Of a DNA stretch of 64,000 nucleotides, positions 44,244-54,865 are shown in pieces. Location of the stretch: the NCBI RefSeq assembly GCF_002284575.1, contig NZ_NPKJ01000037.1:1-64000 (forward strand), given 5' to 3'. The translations under genes were made by a program, and so were the position numbers. Source of the DNA: Mesorhizobium temperatum (lineage in GTDB: Bacteria > Pseudomonadota > Alphaproteobacteria > Rhizobiales > Rhizobiaceae). The notes under the pieces are model-generated. The model was not told the DNA's origin. It searched no databases and saw nothing but the letters and a program-made list of their open reading frames with translations. The first letter of the stretch is position 1; each line of letters opens with the position of its first letter.

Positions 44244-46157
44244 ATGGCCCAAGAGGACGCCGACGAACTCGAAGGCGAACGCAATAACGTCCGTGACGAC
44301 GGCAGACGCCCTCCCCGCGCGGTTGTCGGCTCGCACCGTATCGAAGAGGAGATGTTCGGCCGGGCTTTCGACCAGAACGTGATCCGACGCATTTGGGCCT
44401 TCGCGCGTCCCTACAAGGCCAAGCTATTCATCTCGGTTTCCGCATTGCTGATCTTCACGGGCACGCAGCTTCTCATCCCATTGATCATCCGCTACGCGAT
44501 TGACCACGGAATGGCTCCGGGAGGCATCGATCACTCCTACCTGCTTGCGGCCGCCGGAGCATTCCTTCTCGCGATTTTGGTCAATTTCGCCGCCGGCTAC
44601 ACACAGGAAACCGTGGTGGGGAAAACGGCCGAGAATGTCCTCTTCGACATACGCCGCGCCATGTTCGCCCGTCTGCAGAGGGTTTCGCTCTCCTTCATGG
44701 ACAAGACCGAGGTTGGACGCCTGATGTCCCGTCTGCAAGGCGACGTCAACTCCATGCACGAGTTCCTCGAAAACTCATTATATTCCGTAGGCGATATTGC
44801 GCTTCTCTTCGGCATCGTTTTCGTGATGCTGTGGCTCGACTTCCGCCTCGGCCTCGTGACGCTCTCGGTCCTGCCGATCCTGTTCATCGTCCGCATCTTC
44901 TGGCTGCCGCGTGCGCGCGACGCCTTCATGGCTGCGCACGAGACCAATTCGGTCGCCAACGGCGCGCTGGCCGAAGCCATTCACGGCGTGCGCACCGTTC
45001 AGTCCATGGAGCGGCAGCAGGTCAATTTCATTCTCTATGACGACAAGGCCCATGCCAATCTCAGGACTCACCTGATTGCTGCCAAATATGCACAGGTCAT
45101 GGTGCCGATCGTCGATGGGCTCACCGGCCTCGCCATGGCCGTCGTCATCGTAGTCGGCGGCTCCATGATCATGAATGGCCGCATCGATGTGGGCGTATTG
45201 GTCGCCTATCTTTTCTATATCCAGCGCTTCTTTGATCCGATCCGCTCGCTCACTCTGCAATATTCGATCATGCAGCGCGCCATGGCCTCCGGCAAGCGCC
45301 TGACCGATGTGCTCGACGTCAAGATCGATGTCCAGGACAAACCGGATGCCCGGGCGCTTTCGCCCGAAATGGACGGCTCGGTCGAGTTCAGGAACGTCAC
45401 CTTCGGCTACAATCCCAACCATCCGGTGCTGAAAAATGTCTCCTTCCGGGTCCATCCCGGCGAGACGGTCGCCTTGGTCGGGCCGACCGGCTCCGGTAAA
45501 TCGAGCGCGATGGCCCTCGTCCACCGCTTCTATGACGTTCAGCAGGGCCAAGTGCTGGTCGGCGGACATGATGTGCGCGATCTCACACAGGAATCGCTCG
45601 GCCGCCAGGTCGCCATGGTGCTGCAGGAGCCGTTCCTGTTCACCGGGACAGTCTTCGACAACATTCGCTACCATAAGACGGAAGCCACGCGCGACAAGGT
45701 GATCGAGGCTGCCAAGGCGGTCGGCGCCCACGACTTCATCATGAGCCTTGCCGACGGGTATGAAGCCCAACTCGGCGAACGGGGTGGCAACCTTTCTCTC
45801 GGCCAGCGCCAGCTTATCAGTTTCGCCCGTGCTCTCGTTGCCGACGCCAAGATCCTCGTGCTCGACGAGGCTACCGCCAACATCGACAGCTACACGGAAA
45901 TGCTGATCCAGAAGGCCCTGATCAAACTCCTCGAGGGCCGCACCGGGCTTGTCATCGCCCACCGTCTCGCTACCGTCCGAGGCGCTGACCGCATCATCGT
46001 TCTTCAAAACGGCCAGGTGATCGAGACCGGCAACCACGACCAGCTAATGGCCGCCGGCGGACTTTACTCCAAGCTCTACAACCTCAACTACGCCTCGTTC
46101 GATGATATCCCCGAGGAGGAACTCGATGCCTCCGCACAAGCAGACTCGCAGACCTGA
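44244..46157 (+). CDS. ABC exporter half-transporter, catalytic partner
   Basis: A 637-residue ABC-B half-transporter: charged N-terminal 45 residues, six membrane spans (about 55-350), then an ATPase domain with Walker A GPTGSGKSS, an unusual signature LSLGQRQL and an intact Walker B glutamate in LVLDEATANID. Together with the preceding subunit this gives one complete and one degenerate ATP site, as in asymmetric heterodimeric exporters. It begins 33 bp after its partner. No periplasmic or outer-membrane partner gene is nearby. Its place behind nifB suggests expression during nitrogen fixation. Confidence 0.88.
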   Translation: MAQEDADELEGERNNVRDDGRRPPRAVVGSHRIEEEMFGRAFDQNVIRRIWAFARPYKAKLFISVSALLIFTGTQLLIPLIIRYAIDHGMAPGGIDHSYLLAAAGAFLLAILVNFAAGYTQETVVGKTAENVLFDIRRAMFARLQRVSLSFMDKTEVGRLMSRLQGDVNSMHEFLENSLYSVGDIALLFGIVFVMLWLDFRLGLVTLSVLPILFIVRIFWLPRARDAFMAAHETNSVANGALAEAIHGVRTVQSMERQQVNFILYDDKAHANLRTHLIAAKYAQVMVPIVDGLTGLAMAVVIVVGGSMIMNGRIDVGVLVAYLFYIQRFFDPIRSLTLQYSIMQRAMASGKRLTDVLDVKIDVQDKPDARALSPEMDGSVEFRNVTFGYNPNHPVLKNVSFRVHPGETVALVGPTGSGKSSAMALVHRFYDVQQGQVLVGGHDVRDLTQESLGRQVAMVLQEPFLFTGTVFDNIRYHKTEATRDKVIEAAKAVGAHDFIMSLADGYEAQLGERGGNLSLGQRQLISFARALVADAKILVLDEATANIDSYTEMLIQKALIKLLEGRTGLVIAHRLATVRGADRIIVLQNGQVIETGNHDQLMAAGGLYSKLYNLNYASFDDIPEEELDASAQADSQT

Positions 46158-46201
46158 CGTGTGGCCGGCATATCTATGGGTGCTGTCCGTGATGATCCGT
46201 T

Positions 46202-46275
46202 TCAGGCGGGCTGACGAACGCTGAGGCCGCCGTCAACGACGAGGCCGGCAGCGTTCAGAAGAGAACTCGTCGGAT
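46202..46275 (-). pseudogene. short-chain dehydrogenase C-terminal scrap
   Basis: On the minus strand it reads LNAAGLVVDGGLSVRQPA and a stop, the usual last residues of an SDR enzyme. Nothing else of the gene remains. Confidence 0.5.
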
Positions 46276-46359
46276 CATGAAGGATGCTTCGGGACGTGCG
46301 GAGGTTCGAACTTCACATGGGCGCGCTCGTGCAGGAGCGGCCATTCCTGAATGCCGACG

Positions 46360-46455
46360 AACACGCTGTCGCCCGGGGCAAGGAAAACTCTGTAGAGGAG
46401 TCCGAGCAGTTCAGACGATCCGCTCCCGGCCGTCACCTGATCCTGGGAGATGCGC
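46360..46455 (-). pseudogene. hisC-like aminotransferase fragment
   Basis: The minus strand encodes VTAGSGSSELLGLLYRVFLA and PGDSV, matching VIAGNGSSELLGLIYRAFLA in the complete aminotransferase at 49202-50350. About 96 bp of high similarity remain, so this is a partial duplicate. Confidence 0.7.
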
Positions 46456-46498
46456 CGGGGCCTATGTGCGAGGTGTCGGCAAAGCATAGAAAGAGCGA

Positions 46499-46925
46499 TG
46501 CACGCGCTGAGCTCGCACACGCGGGGCGCCCTTAAGGCATGGCTCAAGCAACCGGCGCGCCACGGCGCGAGCGAATTTGTTCCCAACGTGCACGGAAGTC
46601 GGCTGAGCGCCGACGGCGTGCAGGCGCTCCTGGCCAAGCAAACGCGTGCCGCCAGCGAGAGATGTCCATCATTCGCGTCCCAGGAAGGTCGCCGCACGTA
46701 CTGAGGCACAGCGCGGTGATGTAACGGCTGCAAGCGGGAGTCGACTGCTCTATGATGGCGCTGTGTCTCGGCCATGAGTCGATCGAAGCGATGCAGACCT
46801 ACTTGCATGCCCATCTCGCGCTCAAGGAAACGGGCGCTGGCGAGCTTCAGCCGTACGAGCCGGAAGCCAATCCGCTTCCAGCCAGGCGACCGCCTGCTCG
46901 CCTTCCTGAAGGGCTCTGTAAGAGA
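46499..46925 (+). mobile_element. tyrosine recombinase (phage-integrase type) remnant
   Basis: The plus strand encodes FVPNVHGSRLSADGVQALLA, then HVLRHSAVM and a stop, then RLQAGVDCSMMALCLGHESI and TYLHAHLALKE. These are the C-terminal catalytic boxes (H-x-L-R-H, L-G-H, Y) of the short rhizobial tyrosine recombinases. An in-frame TAA near 46724 and frameshifts break it, and the N-terminus is missing. Confidence 0.8.
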
Positions 46926-46926
46926 G

Positions 46927-47017
46927 GAACTATGCCGAATGAAACCAGCGGCCTCACCAAAACAGCGGCAAGCACGTGCAAACGGCCAATTGCTTCCACA
47001 ACCATTCGGCATAGTTC
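46927..47017. repeat. 15-bp perfect inverted repeat (fold-back)
   Basis: GAACTATGCCGAATG at 46927-46941 is repeated inverted as CATTCGGCATAGTTC at 47003-47017, with 61 bp between. It lies just after the recombinase remnant and before the nodL-like stop. It may be an end or recombination site of the lost element, or form a transcript hairpin. Confidence 0.6.
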
Positions 47018-47041
47018 GGCGGGCGGCACAAACCGCCAAGC

Positions 47042-47632
47042 TCAATGACGGTGAAGCGCTTGCCTATCACTCTCCAAGGTCGTCATGGCCACCCGAGCCG
47101 GACTTCCCAGGACCTTGACCCCTGCGGGAACATCTCGAGTGACCACGCTGCCAGCGCCTACGACCGCATCATCGCCAATCGTGACGCCCGGGAGAATGAT
47201 TGCTCCACCGCCGATCCAGACACGGCTGCCAATGTGGACAGGACGCCCGAACTGCAGCCCACTCTGCCGCTGCTCGGGATCATGCGGATGATCTGCGGTG
47301 TAGATCTGCACGGCAGGCCCAATTGCCGTTCCTTGGCCAATCGTCACCTCTACCACGTCAAGGATGACGCAATTGAAATTGAGGAAGACGTGGGCTCCGA
47401 GGCGGATGTTGAAGCCGTAGTCGCAATAGAAGGGCGGACGGATGACCGCTCCGGGCCCAACCTCTGCTAGCCGCTCGGACAGGAGCGCATGCCACTGCTC
47501 GGCGGTTTGGCCCAACGTGTCATTGTACCGCTTCAGCCAAGCCCCGGTGGCCAGCAGGTCAGCTTGGATCTCCGGATCCGCCGCACTGTACGGCTCGCCT
47601 GCGAGCATCTTCTCTTTTTGACTGCGTATCAT
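47042..47632 (-). CDS. nodL: NodL-like sugar O-acetyltransferase
   Basis: A 196-residue left-handed beta-helix acetyltransferase of the NodL/LacA/Maa family. The N-terminal Maa domain is SQKEKMLAGEPYSAADPEIQ. Hexapeptide repeats run from about 60 to 185, with FNCVILDVVEVTIGQGTAIG, the catalytic-histidine segment YTADHPHDPEQR and SRVWIGGGAIILPGVTIGDD. NodL acetylates the non-reducing glucosamine of Nod factors; Maa acetylates maltose or glucose. Nod-gene context makes NodL likely, but sequence alone cannot separate them. No nod box was seen upstream; IS66 debris lies there. Confidence 0.75.
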   Translation of the reverse strand: MIRSQKEKMLAGEPYSAADPEIQADLLATGAWLKRYNDTLGQTAEQWHALLSERLAEVGPGAVIRPPFYCDYGFNIRLGAHVFLNFNCVILDVVEVTIGQGTAIGPAVQIYTADHPHDPEQRQSGLQFGRPVHIGSRVWIGGGAIILPGVTIGDDAVVGAGSVVTRDVPAGVKVLGSPARVAMTTLESDRQALHRH

Positions 47633-47679
47633 GGTTCCTCGTCAGATCGTGTCCGGTGGTGTGGTGTAGCAGTGCATGG

Positions 47680-47960
47680 CGGATTGCCCTCGGCAACGTT
47701 TATGTCTTGGTCTTGCCGCACTCCGGCTCAAGAACCGGGGCGGTAGTCTCGTCGGCGACCAGCTTCGTTCGAGCATCGCTGATGCAGGGGAAGAAAATGC
47801 CAGGCAGGCACTAACGACCCAGTCGGCAAGTGTCCAGCGGTCGAGTTGTTCCTGCCGCTTTCAGATGTGCGCCTGACGATAGAACGGTAAGTGATCGGTG
47901 TATGTGGATCCCAGCGCCTGGGCGACGGTTGCCTTCCCGTCCCCTTTACCCACACCACGC
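47680..47960 (-). mobile_element. IS66-family TnpC transposase remnant
   Basis: Minus-strand frames contain TYTDHLPFYRQAHI and RTLADWV-like text (LDRWTLADWVVSACLAF), matching the IS66 TnpC segment with DHLPLYRQ and DRSTLADWVG. A stop and frameshifts interrupt it and both ends are missing. Confidence 0.7.
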
Positions 47961-48085
47961 TCGAACATCCCAATGACATATCAATCCCGGCATTATACGC
48001 AGGGTCGTCTCCCAGACTGCACCGGGAACGTCATGGAGCGCTTCGACAACGATTTTGATCTCCAATCAGACAGCAAATTTCATGG

Positions 48086-49114
48086 TCACCCGACTTGAGC
48101 CATGATTTCGGATTGAATCGTCGTTGCGGTGTATAGGGAAGCATCTAGCGGCAGATCCCCAAATGCCAGTTGACAAAGAAGGTAATTGGCACCTGCCTCT
48201 TCCAACTGCCCAAGCAGAGCTTTTCGCACAGAAGCTGCCGATCCTACTACGCACAATTCACTCTCGATTGCTGCATCGAAGGTCAGCGGCAGGTTTGGTG
48301 GAGTCGGGATGGCATTGAGGTCGTAAAGGAATTTGAAGCTCTTAAGCCATCGTTCGTAAGCAGGTGCCGCGAGCGAATACGCATCTGCTTCAGAACGCCC
48401 AATCACAACCATTCGGAGCAATCCAAGAAATGGTGCTCGCTCGTCCGCCTCAGTTTTGTGCTCTCGACCGGCGCGGAAGGCATCAGTAGTTCTGCGAACA
48501 GAAGAGGAAGGTCCCACGCACGCGATATTTGCGCCATTAGCCGCGGCCCAGCTTGCCGGCTCGGGTCGATTGGTGGCGATCCAGGTCGGCGGATGCGGCC
48601 GCTGATGAGGTCTTAGCGTCAAAGGAACGCCATTCAGTTCAAAATGGCGGCCTTGATAAGATAGCGTGCCGCCCTTCATCGCATTAATAAGGATCTCGCT
48701 GGCTTCCGCATACTGGCCTGGCGCCGCGTCCGCACCAATCCCAAAGTAACCCAATTCGGTGGGAAAAGAGCCGCGTCCTATACCGAGTTCGAGCCTGCCA
48801 CCGCTCAATTGGTCAAGCATACAGATCTCTTCGAACGCACGCAGCGGATGATAAAGGGCAAGTAGCATTACCAACGGGCCGACACGAAGGCGCTGGGTGC
48901 GCTGGGCGACGCTCGATAAGAACAGATTCGGCGATGGACCTCTCCCATGCGGGGTACAGTGATGCTCTGCCAGATGATATGCATAGAAACCGAGGTGATC
49001 GCACGCCTCTGCCAACATCAGGCGATCCGCGTATTGTCGGGCGATATCGCGGCCGTCCTCGTCCAGGTGATCGAAGATGCCGAAGGTCAGGGTTGAAGGA
49101 AAGGCGTTTCTCAC
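48086..49114 (-). CDS. luciferase-like flavin-dependent monooxygenase
   Basis: A 342-residue LLM-family enzyme, only distantly similar to the one at 4564. Recognisable parts are LTFGIFDHLDEDGRDIARQY at the N-terminus, FYAYHLAEHHCTPHG near residue 45, and LDQLSGGRLELGIGRGSFPT near residue 100. It starts 87 bp after the stop of the HisC-like aminotransferase on the same strand and may be cotranscribed with it. Such pairs can act on amines or amino acids. The substrate is unknown. Confidence 0.85.
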   Translation of the reverse strand: MRNAFPSTLTFGIFDHLDEDGRDIARQYADRLMLAEACDHLGFYAYHLAEHHCTPHGRGPSPNLFLSSVAQRTQRLRVGPLVMLLALYHPLRAFEEICMLDQLSGGRLELGIGRGSFPTELGYFGIGADAAPGQYAEASEILINAMKGGTLSYQGRHFELNGVPLTLRPHQRPHPPTWIATNRPEPASWAAANGANIACVGPSSSVRRTTDAFRAGREHKTEADERAPFLGLLRMVVIGRSEADAYSLAAPAYERWLKSFKFLYDLNAIPTPPNLPLTFDAAIESELCVVGSAASVRKALLGQLEEAGANYLLCQLAFGDLPLDASLYTATTIQSEIMAQVG

Positions 49115-49201
49115 TCGATTTCTCCAAGTTTAACGCAGGAAGTTCTCTTGCTTGCGATGATCAAGCAATTCAAAGATATAGAAGGTGTGTGATCGCTCGG
49201 A

Positions 49202-50350
49202 TTATCGCGCGCGTAGCGCGGAAGCAGAGCCTGATGCTGCCCAACGTCTGGACCTTGGCATCTTTAAGCTCCCAGAAATATCTCTCGCGGCTGCAAGGAA
49301 TGCATCCATCTGTTCTTTTGTGCCGATGCTGACGCGGATGTAATTTTGCAAACCTTTATCAGGAAAAAAGGCCACAAGTATCTTTTGCCTTTCCAAGGCT
49401 GCCTGCCACCATGAGCCGTCCTGTCCCGCTGGCACACGGGCTAACACGAAATTCGCGTGGGATGGTGCTACTGAGAATCCAAGTTGCAACAGCGCCAAGG
49501 TCACTCGCTGTCGTTCATGCTTGATGTGTTTGTGGTTGTCTGCATATGCGTCGCGATGCGCAAGGACGCTGATACCAACCGCATGCCCGATCACATTCAT
49601 GTTGAAGACGTTCTGGATGTTGCGCAGCCTGCCAATAATTTCGGGGTGACCGAAACCGAAACCGACGCGAACGCCGGCGGCGGCATAGCTTTTCGAAAAT
49701 GTTCTTAAGACCAGAAGGTTCGGATAACGATCTATGAGGCGCAGACCATTATCAGGTGCAAAGTCGACATAGGCCTCATCCAGGACGATCAAGCGGTCCG
49801 ATTGTGCTAGGAGGCGTTCGATATCGGCCACCGGAGCAAACGTTCCGGTCGGATTGTTCGGATTGGCCAACAGAATGAACTTGGCGTCTTTTGCAGGGCC
49901 GAAAAGCAATTGCTCTATCGGCAAGGAATGAGCTTCACCACATCCGATTTCGAGAAATTGAGCACCCTGCAGCATGGCTAGTTTGCGGTTGAACGAAAAA
50001 CCTGGCGACATCATCGCCACGCTGTCGCCCGGGGCAAGGAAAGCTCTGTAGATGAGCCCGAGCAGTTCAGACGATCCGTTACCGGCGATCACCTGATCCT
50101 TGGAGACGCCGTAGGCATTGGAGGCTGCTTCCCTCAAGGTGATGTTGTCGTCTTCTGGATATAGATACTGCCGTTCGAGAGCCGCAATCGCACTTTGCTT
50201 TATGATTGTCGGCAACGGAAATGGGTTCTCATTCGTGTTTAGTTTGACGAAACTTGCATCCGGCGCTGGTCGGTCGGATGGCAGAGCCTCTAATTGTCTC
50301 GCCACTTGCGAAAGTGACGAAAGCACACTTTGCAGTTTTGCATCGGACAT
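49202..50350 (-). CDS. HisC-like PLP aminotransferase
   Basis: A 382-residue fold-type I aminotransferase of the histidinol-phosphate family. It shows KLNTNENPFPLP near residue 37, LANPNNPTGTF near residue 155, and the PLP lysine in LRTFSKSYAAAGVRVGFGFG near residue 215. An accessory HisC on a symbiotic replicon more likely acts on an aromatic or other amino acid than in histidine synthesis. It precedes an LLM monooxygenase gene. A 96-bp piece of a duplicate lies at 46360-46455. The last 20 residues are basic and atypical, suggesting a modified 3' end. Confidence 0.87.
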   Translation of the reverse strand: MSDAKLQSVLSSLSQVARQLEALPSDRPAPDASFVKLNTNENPFPLPTIIKQSAIAALERQYLYPEDDNITLREAASNAYGVSKDQVIAGNGSSELLGLIYRAFLAPGDSVAMMSPGFSFNRKLAMLQGAQFLEIGCGEAHSLPIEQLLFGPAKDAKFILLANPNNPTGTFAPVADIERLLAQSDRLIVLDEAYVDFAPDNGLRLIDRYPNLLVLRTFSKSYAAAGVRVGFGFGHPEIIGRLRNIQNVFNMNVIGHAVGISVLAHRDAYADNHKHIKHERQRVTLALLQLGFSVAPSHANFVLARVPAGQDGSWWQAALERQKILVAFFPDKGLQNYIRVSIGTKEQMDAFLAAARDISGSLKMPRSRRWAASGSASALRAR

Positions 50351-50601
50351 ATTCTTCTCCGTCTTCAGTCGCAGAGGGCATCCGGCATGAGCTGAGGGTC
50401 GAGAGCAACATGGCCGACAAACCGGCGATCACAGCGCTGCTTCACGCCACCTTTGTTGGGGACGCCGACCGCCGTGAGGTCCGGCGGGCTGTCCTCCATC
50501 GGATCGAATTGGCGCCGACGCGGGGGGTGCATCCACTCGTCATCGGGCCAAGGCGCGCCAAATCACCAACGCGCTTTATCTGTCTCAGCTCAGTCGTCCT
50601 T
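50351..50601. other. region between nifA2 and the HisC-like gene
   Basis: The two genes point the same way. A plus-strand frame (MADKPAITALLHATFVGDAD) is open from 50410 but has no recognisable family. GG and GC elements near 50370 have nine rather than ten bases between them, so no sigma-54 promoter is called. Confidence 0.3.
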
Positions 50602-52368
<1,767 letters not shown>

Positions 52369-52484
52369 GTCATCCTCGATCTCGCGCCGCGAAATCAATG
52401 CTCGCGGCATGTGCGCCTGCGACGTCGTCCGGTGCGTAGACGCTCTCGGCAAATGGCATTGGCGCGCGAGCCGTCGTTGACCAA

Positions 52485-52760
52485 GTCGGGGCGCCGCCGT
52501 GTAGTCGAGTGCAAAGCGAGGCGATGCATGACGCATGGCTTGGCTTTCCTCCCTGAAGTGTGGCCGCCGTTCTAGGCTTCTCCCGGCCGCAACCACACGT
52601 TGCTTAAACAGACCGGAACGAGGGTTGATAGTCAATCGAGCTTTCTTTCATTTGTGAAAGGAAACTCGGCGCCACATGATAGAATTCCATCATTTATTTT
52701 CGAGCGGATAGATGTCGAACGGCAGAGCAGATAGATGTCGAACGGCAGAGATGTCTCCCC
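52485..52760 (-). repeat. inverted duplicate of the lacI-isomerase junction, upstream of nifA2
   Basis: Read on the minus strand, this stretch matches 55848-56115. It holds the codons for the end of the LacI regulator (LPFDI), the 32-bp dyad, and the ribosome site and first 18 or so codons of the isomerase (MRHASPRFALDYTAAPRL). An extra 22-bp tandem duplication (GATAGATGTCGAACGGCAG core) sits at 52707-52750. The copy places the isomerase control region upstream of nifA2. Confidence 0.85.
52637..52668. promoter_or_regulatory. 32-bp dyad, duplicate operator upstream of nifA2
   Basis: Identical in reverse complement to the dyad at 55925-55956, with 13 of 16 positions paired around the core CTTTCATTTGTGAAAG. 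It is a candidate binding site for the LacI-type regulator at 54866. Confidence 0.6.
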
Positions 52761-53127
52761 CGGCGTCTCTGCGGTGCCTGGCGCGCGCTGACCGAGCACG
52801 TTCGCGTAGGGAATACTCCGCTCTGGTGCCGGCAATGCGGCCCGTCGCAAAGACGACAAAACCGAGTGTCCCACCAAGAAGTGCGAGCAAAACCGCACGC
52901 CAGAGAGGTCGACCGGCGGCCGATCTGCCAACGAACATCAAAAGGCGAGCTGCAAGTCGCCCTTGTCAATCCCGTCTTTTGCCAGCGAATTGTTCAGACC
53001 CGACCGTTGGCGAACCTTAGTGCGGAATTCCGCCCGGCGTGAAGGCAGCTAGTGTGGAAATCCGCACATGGCCGCTGGGCGAGATGACCGAAACCGGGAA
53101 AAGGCATGATTGGCGCAGATCTCCATT
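52761..53127. other. non-coding region between nifA2 and dctA
   Basis: No supported gene. The region lies between divergent nifA2 and dctA. A loose NifA-like half site (TGT near 52991) was seen, without the correctly spaced ACA. Confidence 0.4.
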
Positions 53128-53142
53128 TGGCACGGCACTTGC
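53128..53142 (+). promoter_or_regulatory. dctA: sigma-54 -24/-12 promoter of dctA
   Basis: TGGCAC-N5-TTGC, a near-perfect sigma-54 element 98 bp before the chosen dctA start. Known rhizobial dctA genes are sigma-54-dependent through DctD, and NifA can act in bacteroids. No dctBD genes are nearby. Confidence 0.83.
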
Positions 53143-53239
53143 GCCCGAGATGGCAGCAGCGTTCGACCGGAGCGCCGCGATGGGAGAAGCCTGGGAAGGG
53201 AGGAAGAGCCCGCCCCCTATCCGGTCAGGGAGAGAAACG

Positions 53240-54544
53240 GTGTTAGCTCCACAAGTCCGCAGCGCGAGTCCCGCGCCCCGCAAGGCCTTCTACGCCAAGC
53301 CCTACGTGCAGGTGCTTGCCGCCATCGCCCTCGGCGTCGCACTCGGCCATTTCTATCCGGGGATTGGCGGGAGCCTGAAGCCGCTCGGTGATGCCTTCAT
53401 CAAGCTTGTCAAGATGATCATCGCGCCTGTCATCTTCCTGACAATTGCGACCGGCATCGCCGGCATGAACGATCTCCAGAAGGTCGGCCGAGTTGCCGGC
53501 AAGGCGATGGTCTATTTCCTCACCTTCTCGACGCTGGCACTAATCGTCGGCCTTGTCGTCGCCAATGTCGTTCAGCCTGGCGCCGGCCTCAACATCGATC
53601 CGGCCTCGCTCGATGTCCAGGCCGTGAATACCTATGCCGCAAAGGCTCACGAGCAGTCCGTCACCGGCTTCCTGATGAACATTATCCCGTCAACGATCGT
53701 CGGCGCCTTCGCGCAAGGTGACATCCTGCAGGTCCTGTTCTTCTCGGTTCTGTTCGGCATCGCTCTGGCCATGGTCGGAGAGACGGGCAAGCCTGTCGTT
53801 TCCTTCCTTCAGGCGCTGACCGCCCCCATTTTCAAGCTCGTCAGCCTCCTGATGAAGGCCGCCCCGATCGGCGCTTTCGGCGCAATGGCCTTCACGACCG
53901 GCAAATATGGCATCGGATCGATCGTCAACCTCGCGATGCTGGTCGGGACGTTCTATTTCACCGCCTTCCTGTTCGTGTTCGGCGTTCTCGGCGCGGTCTG
54001 CCGTTACAACGGCTTCTCGATCTTTTCTCTCATTCGCTACATCAAGGAAGAGCTGCTGCTTGTCCTGGCAACGTCCTCCTCGGAGGCCGCGCTGCCCTCG
54101 CTCATGGAGAAGATGGAGAAGGCCGGCGCCAAGCGTTCGGTCGTGGGTCTCGTCATCCCGACCGGATATTCCTTCAATCTGGACGGCACCAATATCTACA
54201 TGACGCTGGCGGCCCTCTTCATCGCCCAGGCGACGAACACGGATCTTTCAATTAGCGATCAGGTCCTCCTGCTGCTCGTTGCGATGCTTTCCTCGAAGGG
54301 TGCAGCAGGTGTAACAGGTGCGGGATTCATCACGCTGGCCGCTACGCTCGCCGTAGTACCCAGTGTTCCCGTTGCTGGCATGGCTCTGATCCTTGGCGTC
54401 GACCGTTTCATGTCCGAATGCCGGGCGCTGACGAATGTCGTCGGTAACGCGGTGGCATCGCTCGTCGTCGCCCGCTGGGAAGGCGAATTGGACCAAGCGC
54501 AGATGAAAGCCGCCTTCTGCGGTCATCAGTTTGCCGAGTATTAA
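53240..54544 (+). CDS. dctA: C4-dicarboxylate transporter DctA
   Basis: A 434-residue DAACS-family symporter importing succinate, malate and fumarate, the carbon supply of bacteroids. Signatures include [20 protein letters not shown] near residue 55, [20 protein letters not shown] near residue 275, and [20 protein letters not shown] near residue 310. The GTG at 53240 was chosen over ATGs upstream because AGGGAGAG precedes it and the length fits the family; upstream codons would overlap the promoter. It stands alone, divergent from nifA2. Confidence 0.94.
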   Translation: MLAPQVRSASPAPRKAFYAKPYVQVLAAIALGVALGHFYPGIGGSLKPLGDAFIKLVKMIIAPVIFLTIATGIAGMNDLQKVGRVAGKAMVYFLTFSTLALIVGLVVANVVQPGAGLNIDPASLDVQAVNTYAAKAHEQSVTGFLMNIIPSTIVGAFAQGDILQVLFFSVLFGIALAMVGETGKPVVSFLQALTAPIFKLVSLLMKAAPIGAFGAMAFTTGKYGIGSIVNLAMLVGTFYFTAFLFVFGVLGAVCRYNGFSIFSLIRYIKEELLLVLATSSSEAALPSLMEKMEKAGAKRSVVGLVIPTGYSFNLDGTNIYMTLAALFIAQATNTDLSISDQVLLLLVAMLSSKGAAGVTGAGFITLAATLAVVPSVPVAGMALILGVDRFMSECRALTNVVGNAVASLVVARWEGELDQAQMKAAFCGHQFAEY

Positions 54545-54865
54545 CCGGCCACGCCCCGCCGAGTAAGGTCGCAGCTTCGCGACCTGTTAAGTCGCCGGGC
54601 TGGTCACAAGCACCAATCGACTCGCAGGCTCCAAACAGCGCTTCGCGCGTCGATGAAATCAGAAGCGCAAAATGCGGCGAGTGCAAAATTATGGCTCCCT
54701 AAGCAAACGAACTGTACATCGATACGCGCCCGGTTACGCCTGGATTGCTGTTCGTCGAATACGCTGTCGATCATGAATTATGCGGTCACTTTGCCGCCCG
54801 GAACCTTTGCCGAGACGTGCTGGATGACAGAGAGTCAGCCGGCAAAACTAAACAGAATTGGACCC
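54545..54865. other. intergenic region upstream of the LacI-type gene
   Basis: An open frame in phase with the regulator begins near 54653, but it has no recognisable protein similarity or ribosome site. No -24/-12 element or nod box was seen. Confidence 0.35.

Noticed and set aside
52707..52750. Short tandem repeats that could suggest a CRISPR array
   Set aside because: Only two units of about 22 bp without regular spacers. They are a local duplication of the lacI 3' end. No array was seen anywhere in the window.
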